Shown here: one piece after another, positions 59,158-64,000 of the stretch
Layout: each line of letters begins with the position of its first letter
Position numbering within the stretch: position 1 is the first letter of the stretch
Assembly (NCBI RefSeq): GCF_013377905.1
Contig: NZ_JABKAV010000004.1
Coordinates: 1 to 64,000 of the forward strand
Origin: Hymenobacter terrestris
GTDB taxonomy: Bacteria; Bacteroidota; Bacteroidia; Cytophagales; Hymenobacteraceae
Length of the DNA stretch: 64,000 bases
Direction of reading: 5' to 3'
Notes under the pieces: generated by a model
Database searches by the model: none
Told to the model about the DNA's origin: nothing
What the model saw: only the letters and a program-made list of their open reading frames with translations
Translations under genes and position numbers: made by a program

Positions 59158-61020
59158 ATGGCTAAAGTTGCAATCAACCTTTCTACCGGCAGTATTCAGC
59201 AGGAAGAAATTATCGTGGGTATCGACCTGGGCACCACCAACTCGCTGGTCGCCTACATCCACCCCGAAAACCGCCAGCCGCTGGCCATCAACGACCAGGG
59301 CCGGGGAACCATCATACCTTCAGTGGTGCATTTCCCGCAGGGCGGCGAGTCGCCGCTGGTAGGCACCGAGGCCAAGGAGTATCTGCTTTCTGACCCGCAA
59401 AACACCATTTATTCGGTGAAGCGTCTGCTGGGCAAAAGCTACCACGACCTGGGCCAGCATGCCGGCGGCCTGGGCTATAAGGTGATTGACGATAACTCGG
59501 AGGGTCTGGTGAAAATTCGGGTCGGCGACCGGTTCTACTCGCCTATCGAGTTGTCGGCCGAGATACTGAAGGAGTTGCGCACCCGAGCCGAGCACGCCCT
59601 AAAAACGCCCGTCAACAAGGCCGTCATTACGGTGCCGGCCTATTTCAACGACTCGCAACGCCAAGCCACCCGCGACGCCGGCCGCCTGGCGGGCCTGGAA
59701 GTATTGCGCATTGTGAACGAGCCCACGGCAGCGGCCCTGGCCTACGGCATCGGCCTGAACCCCGACGAGGAAAAAACGGTGGCCGTGTACGACCTGGGCG
59801 GTGGCACCTTCGATGTAAGCATTCTGAAGCTGCACCAAGGCATTTTTGAAGTCCTGAGCACCAATGGCGACACCTATTTGGGAGGCGACGACCTCGACCG
59901 CGTTGTAGCCGAACACTGGACCACACAACATAGCCTGACAACCCAACTCGAAGGCAACGGTTCGTTGCAGCAGGAGCTGCGGCTACTGGCCGAATCGGCT
60001 AAGCGCTACCTAAGCCAGCACGACGACTTTGCCGGCAACCTCGGCGACGAAGTGGTGGTACGCCTCAGCCGCGCCGAGTTCGACGAGTTGGCCCGCCCGC
60101 TGGTAGAGCGCACGATTGACTCGTGCCGCCGCGCCTTGAAAGACGCGAGCCTGACCGCTGACCAGCTCGACGCCGTGCTGCTGGTGGGCGGCTCGACCCG
60201 GGTGCCGCTGGTACACGAGTCGGTGTCGAAGTTCTTCGGGCAGGAAGCCAACAACTCGCTCAACCCCGACGAAGTGGTGGCGCTGGGTGCGGCCATTCAG
60301 GCCGATATTCTGGCCGGCAACCGCCGCGACGTGCTACTGCTCGACGTGACGCCGCTCACGCTGGGCATTGAAACCCTGGGCGGCCTGATGGACCCGATTA
60401 TCCCGCGCAACTCCAAAATCCCGACCAAGGCCGGCCGCCAGTACACCACCAGTGTGGATGGGCAGGTAAACCTGAAGATTTCGGTGTATCAGGGCGAGCG
60501 GGACGTGGTGAAGGAAAACCGCAAGCTGGCCGAGTTCGATTTGCGCGGCATCCCGGCCATGCCTGCCGGTCTGCCCAAAGTCGATGTCAACTTCATCCTC
60601 AACGCCGACGGCATCCTGAAAGTTGAGGCCATCGAACTACGTTCCGGCACCCGCCAGGAAGTCGAAATCAAGCCCCAGTATGGCCTCACCGACGAGCAGG
60701 TGGAGCAGATGCTGATGGACTCGCTCACCCACGCACGCGAAGACGTGGCCGCCCGCATGGTTATCGAAGCCCGCACCGTAGCCGAGCAGATGCTCTACCA
60801 AGTGGAGCGGTTCGTGGCCAAAAACGGCCAGCATCTAACCGTCGAGGAACTCACGCAAACCCAGGCCGGCGTAACGAAGCTGAAAGCCGCTCTGCAGGCC
60901 CCGGAAAAGGACGTGATGCTGAAAGCCGTGGACGAGCTGGAAGAACTCACCCGCCCCTTCGCCGAGCGCGTGATGAACATCAGCATCAGCCAAGCAATGG
61001 CTGGTAAGAAGATTGAGTAG
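59158..61020 (+). CDS. hscA: Hsp70-family Fe-S assembly chaperone HscA
   Basis: 620 residues from the ATG at 59158. [16 protein letters not shown] (phosphate 1), [14 protein letters not shown] (phosphate 2), [13 protein letters not shown] (hinge) and [21 protein letters not shown] (adenosine loop) define Hsp70. The short 620-residue form with no Gly/Glu tail, and the missing EEVD-like end, fit HscA rather than DnaK. The substrate-binding beta domain starts near residue 400 ([18 protein letters not shown]). HscA acts with HscB on IscU; no isc genes are adjacent. Confidence 0.9.
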   Translation: MAKVAINLSTGSIQQEEIIVGIDLGTTNSLVAYIHPENRQPLAINDQGRGTIIPSVVHFPQGGESPLVGTEAKEYLLSDPQNTIYSVKRLLGKSYHDLGQHAGGLGYKVIDDNSEGLVKIRVGDRFYSPIELSAEILKELRTRAEHALKTPVNKAVITVPAYFNDSQRQATRDAGRLAGLEVLRIVNEPTAAALAYGIGLNPDEEKTVAVYDLGGGTFDVSILKLHQGIFEVLSTNGDTYLGGDDLDRVVAEHWTTQHSLTTQLEGNGSLQQELRLLAESAKRYLSQHDDFAGNLGDEVVVRLSRAEFDELARPLVERTIDSCRRALKDASLTADQLDAVLLVGGSTRVPLVHESVSKFFGQEANNSLNPDEVVALGAAIQADILAGNRRDVLLLDVTPLTLGIETLGGLMDPIIPRNSKIPTKAGRQYTTSVDGQVNLKISVYQGERDVVKENRKLAEFDLRGIPAMPAGLPKVDVNFILNADGILKVEAIELRSGTRQEVEIKPQYGLTDEQVEQMLMDSLTHAREDVAARMVIEARTVAEQMLYQVERFVAKNGQHLTVEELTQTQAGVTKLKAALQAPEKDVMLKAVDELEELTRPFAERVMNISISQAMAGKKIE

Positions 61021-61033
61021 CTGTTAGGGAGTA

Positions 61034-61147
61034 GGAAAGAACGTCATTCAGAGCGAAGCGAAGAATCTCGCGTACTAAAGTATTCCTGACAATAGGGGTT
61101 TACTTTGGCACACGAGATTCTTCGCTTCGCTCTGAATGATGTTCCTT
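61034..61147. repeat. Long intergenic hairpin repeat, class B (copy 9)
   Basis: GAAAGAACGTCATTCAGAGC with GAAGCGAAGAATCTCGCGT inward, and the complement ACACGAGATTCTTCGCTTCGCTCTGAATGATGTTCCTT. Loop about 35 nt. Between the co-directional hscA and anmK genes. Confidence 0.85.
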
Positions 61148-61163
61148 CACTAACCATTATACT

Positions 61164-62375
61164 ATGCACCGCCTCGCCCAACTTGCTCAGCAGCCCAGCC
61201 GCCGGATTATCGGGCTGATGTCGGGTACTTCGCTCGATGGGTTGGATGTGGCCTTGTGCCGCCTGCACGGGCACGGCACGGCCACGCGGCTGGAGCTGGA
61301 GCACTTTGCCACAGTGCCATACAATGAGGAGTTCCGGCGGCGAGTGCGGCAGGTATTTGCCCGCGAGCAGGTAAGCCTGGAGTACCTAACGCTGCTCAAC
61401 CCGTGGATAGGCCAGCAGCACGCCCGCATGGTGCTCGCCTGCCTGCACGAGTGGCAGGTAGCGCCGGCCGAGGTCGATCTGCTAGCCAGCCACGGCCAGA
61501 CGGTGTACCACGCCCCCGCCCATCAGCACCAGCACCCCGATTTCCCCGGCCTCAACGCCACGCTACAGCTCGGCGACCCCGACCATCTGGCCGTGGGTAC
61601 CGGCATCATCACCGTGGGCGACTTTCGTCAGAAACACCTAGCGGCCGGAGGCGAAGGCGCGCCATTGGCTACCTACGGCGACTTCCTGTTGCTCAGCAGC
61701 CCCGATGAGGAGCGTTTGCTGCTCAACCTAGGCGGCATTGCCAATTTCACCTACCTGCCCCGCACCAACTCCGAGAGCACCCAGACTGCCAGTGCCGCTT
61801 TCAGCACCGATACCGGCCCCGCCAACACCCTGCTCGACGCCGTAGTACGCGCCCACTTCCCGCAGCTGGCCTTTGACGAGGACGGCAGGCTGGCCGCCGC
61901 CGGCACAGTACACCCGGATTTGCTGGCCGAACTACTCAACCACCCATTCTTTGCAGCGGCATTGCCCAAAACCACCGGCCCCGAGCTGTTCGGCCCGGCC
62001 TACCTGGAGGCTGCTCAGGCACGCACTGGCACGCAGGCCCTGCCAGTCGAGAACTTGCTGGCTACGTTGGTGGAGCTAAGCGCAACCGGCGTGGCGCGGG
62101 CAGTGCGGCTGGCGTTGGCCGAGCAGCCGGCCCTGGCCGTATACGCCAGCGGCGGGGGCGCCCACACCCCCATGCTGCTGGCCGCACTGCAACGCCATCT
62201 GCCCGCCTGTAACTTCGCCAGCACCGCCGCCCTGGGCGTGCCACCCGATGCCAAGGAGGCCATTCTGTTCGCGCTGCTGGCCAACGAGGCCGTAGCCGGC
62301 CGGCCCTTCAGTATCGGGGCTGGTCGTCAGCGCGTGCCAGCCATCCGGATGGGCAAAATCTCGCTGCCCGATTAA
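61164..62375 (+). CDS. anmK: Anhydro-N-acetylmuramic acid kinase
   Basis: 403 residues. AnmK phosphorylates 1,6-anhydro-MurNAc released from cell-wall turnover, giving MurNAc-6-P for recycling. Motifs: IIGLMSGTSLDGLDVALC (phosphate), LLASHGQTVYHAP, LQLGDPDHLAVGTGIITVGDFRQKHLAAGGEGAPLATYGDF, LLNLGGIANFTYL and DTGPANTLLDAV. All are standard and the length is normal. The gene ends in a 4-bp overlap with the next, convergent gene. Confidence 0.94.
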   Translation: MHRLAQLAQQPSRRIIGLMSGTSLDGLDVALCRLHGHGTATRLELEHFATVPYNEEFRRRVRQVFAREQVSLEYLTLLNPWIGQQHARMVLACLHEWQVAPAEVDLLASHGQTVYHAPAHQHQHPDFPGLNATLQLGDPDHLAVGTGIITVGDFRQKHLAAGGEGAPLATYGDFLLLSSPDEERLLLNLGGIANFTYLPRTNSESTQTASAAFSTDTGPANTLLDAVVRAHFPQLAFDEDGRLAAAGTVHPDLLAELLNHPFFAAALPKTTGPELFGPAYLEAAQARTGTQALPVENLLATLVELSATGVARAVRLALAEQPALAVYASGGGAHTPMLLAALQRHLPACNFASTAALGVPPDAKEAILFALLANEAVAGRPFSIGAGRQRVPAIRMGKISLPD

Positions 62376-62812
62376 GGTGAGCTGGTGCTCTGCACCACCC
62401 GAAAGCTTTGCACTAAGCGACCTGCGGAGTCCTGGAAGCTGACGTGCAACTGGAAGTGCGGGCGCACAGCCAGCGTGTCGGCGCGGAAGCTGTAGGTGAC
62501 GAAGGTTTCGGGTACGGCCGTTTCGCGCAGCCGAAAGCCCATCTTGTAGAGGTCGATGGCTGGCCCAAAACGGCGTATCGGGTCCCGTAACTGCCGGATG
62601 GACTGCCGGAATTGCTGCGGACTCATTGTAGCCTGGGCAGCGGGAGTAAGGCGGCGGTAAGCCGGCCGCCACTCCTGCCCTACGGCCGCCAGCCAGAACT
62701 GCCGCGCCACCTGTACCTGAGAGCTCGTGCGCTGCTGGGCCATCCCTGGCGTGGCCAGTAGCAGGCCTGCAGTCAACAGTGCCGAAGTCAGGATGCCGAT
62801 TCGCGCTTGCAT
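62372..62812 (-). CDS. Exported small hypothetical protein (DUF4864-like fold possible)
   Basis: 146 residues. Signal peptide MQARIGILTSALLTAGLLLATPGMAQQ. The mature domain has VARQFWLAAVGQEWRPAYRRLTPAAQATMSPQQFRQSIRQL and then DLYKMGFRLRETAVPETFVTYSFRADTLAVRPHFQLHVSFQDSAGRLVQSFRVV. This helix-then-beta-sheet arrangement is like NTF2/DUF4864 proteins. Its stop TAA shares the palindrome TTAA with the anmK stop. Confidence 0.72.
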   Translation of the reverse strand: MQARIGILTSALLTAGLLLATPGMAQQRTSSQVQVARQFWLAAVGQEWRPAYRRLTPAAQATMSPQQFRQSIRQLRDPIRRFGPAIDLYKMGFRLRETAVPETFVTYSFRADTLAVRPHFQLHVSFQDSAGRLVQSFRVVQSTSSP

Positions 62813-62825
62813 CAGCCGGGCTGGG

Positions 62826-63140
62826 TTAGTTCTCCTCTTGGGGCACGAGTACGAATACGTCCTCTCCCGGCCGCTTCATTATGTATTTCTCGCGGGCGAA
62901 CTTTTCCAGCAGCTCGGGGCTGCTCAGCAGTTCAGCGCGGTCTTTCTTCACCTTGTCAATCTCGCGCAGGTAATATTCCCGGTCGCCCTGTAGCTCCTGC
63001 CACTTGGCGTACATGTCGTACTGCCGTACCAAATCGTTGGCATCAAACAGAAACATCCAGACCAGAAACGCCAGTCCGGTCAGGAAATAGAAATTGCGCA
63101 GAAAGCGGGGAATGCGGCCGAATAACTCTCCTACTCTCAT
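62826..63140 (-). CDS. Septum formation initiator family protein (FtsB/DivIC)
   Basis: 104 residues. A single membrane helix (NFYFLTGLAFLVWMFLF) precedes a coiled coil (DMYAKWQELQGDREYYLREIDKVKKDRAELL) and a conserved end (SSPELLEKFAREKYIMKRPGEDVFVLVP). FtsB/DivIC forms the FtsQLB complex that controls septal peptidoglycan synthesis. Lies between eno and the small exported protein. The eno-FtsB order is conserved in many bacteria. Confidence 0.9.
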   Translation of the reverse strand: MRVGELFGRIPRFLRNFYFLTGLAFLVWMFLFDANDLVRQYDMYAKWQELQGDREYYLREIDKVKKDRAELLSSPELLEKFAREKYIMKRPGEDVFVLVPQEEN

Positions 63141-63272
63141 AATTCACGGGTCGTTCAGATTTCGCCAATGCCGCAGATACCGACGTCAGCATGACAAATA
63201 TCCGTTATTTCAACCAACTACCCTATCAGGCCAGTTCAGCCATTTGAGGCCTACATATCCACTAAAACCAAA

Positions 63273-63302
63273 ACGGTACCACTCCCCAAGGAGTGATACC
63301 GT
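63273..63302 (-). terminator. Intrinsic terminator of eno
   Basis: ACGGTAxCACTCC, loop CCAA, GGAGTGxTACCGT with one mismatch; on the minus strand it is followed by TTTTGGTTTTAG, 29 bp after the eno stop. Confidence 0.82.
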
Positions 63303-63331
63303 CTGTTAACAGAACGCAAAAGGCTGCAGAA

Positions 63332-64000
<669 letters not shown>

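Noticed and set aside
3422..61147. CRISPR-like interpretation of the recurring repeats
   Set aside because: The copies are isolated, inverted and kilobases apart, with no regular direct repeats, spacers or cas genes.

Overview
The window reads as a chromosomal segment of a GC-rich Bacteroidota, most likely Hymenobacter or a close relative in the Cytophagia. The evidence is: type IX secretion (T9SS) C-terminal sorting domains on three secreted proteins; promoter boxes of the Bacteroidota form TAnnTTTG close upstream of genes; a near absence of Shine-Dalgarno sites; a tmRNA whose tag reads GEYNYAMAA; and long hairpin repeats of the GTCATGCTGAGC type between genes. Codon use is strongly GC-biased almost everywhere. 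The main exception is a small AT-rich gene near 49.6-49.9 kb.

Layout. 0-9.9 kb: an NAD(P)-binding oxidoreductase, an OmpH/Skp-like chaperone, a three-gene RimK neighbourhood (retropepsin-like protease, RimK ligase, AstE/AspA-type metallohydrolase), a soluble sugar dehydrogenase, small membrane proteins, ispH and cmk. 9.9-17.6 kb: adenine deaminase, a lone receiver domain, a CBS-type PLP synthase, sucD, and a mercuric-reductase-like flavoprotein. 17.6-18.4 kb: an intact 802-bp IS5-family element that inserted into the stop codon of the gene before it and restored the stop. 18.4-24.6 kb: rny, a candidate 6S RNA, zapA, a ZapB-like coiled coil and pheT. 24.9-34 kb: a large T9SS metalloprotease, radC, a membrane metallophosphoesterase, uvsE and several secreted low-complexity proteins. 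34.2-43.5 kb: tmRNA, dnaX (with an A10 run that can yield a short gamma form), an M16 peptidase, icd, an MscS channel and a DUF202 protein. 43.8-50.8 kb: a secreted degradative set (astacin, GH16, a T9SS alpha-amylase) with two paralogous L,D-transpeptidases. 51.2-58.7 kb: a co-directional locus of DUF4331 (T9SS cargo), a TPR protein, HupE/UreJ, a Cys/His-rich exported protein and a TonB-dependent receptor. 59-64 kb: hscA, anmK, a small exported protein, a FtsB/DivIC protein and the 3' part of eno.

Functional themes. Core housekeeping genes (ispH, cmk, sucD, icd, eno, pheT, dnaX, rny, ssrA, zapA) are interleaved with surface and secreted functions typical of an environmental polymer degrader. 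The best candidates for undescribed biology are: (1) the DUF4331-TPR-HupE-(Cys/His protein)-TonB receptor locus, which looks like a dedicated export/uptake system, possibly for a metal; (2) the RimK ligase paired with two hydrolases, which suggests both adding and removing glutamate; (3) the dnaX slippage site; (4) nine long intergenic hairpin elements falling into two main sequence classes.

Intergenic stretches over about 300 bp are described in their own entries. No tRNA, rRNA or CRISPR array was seen.
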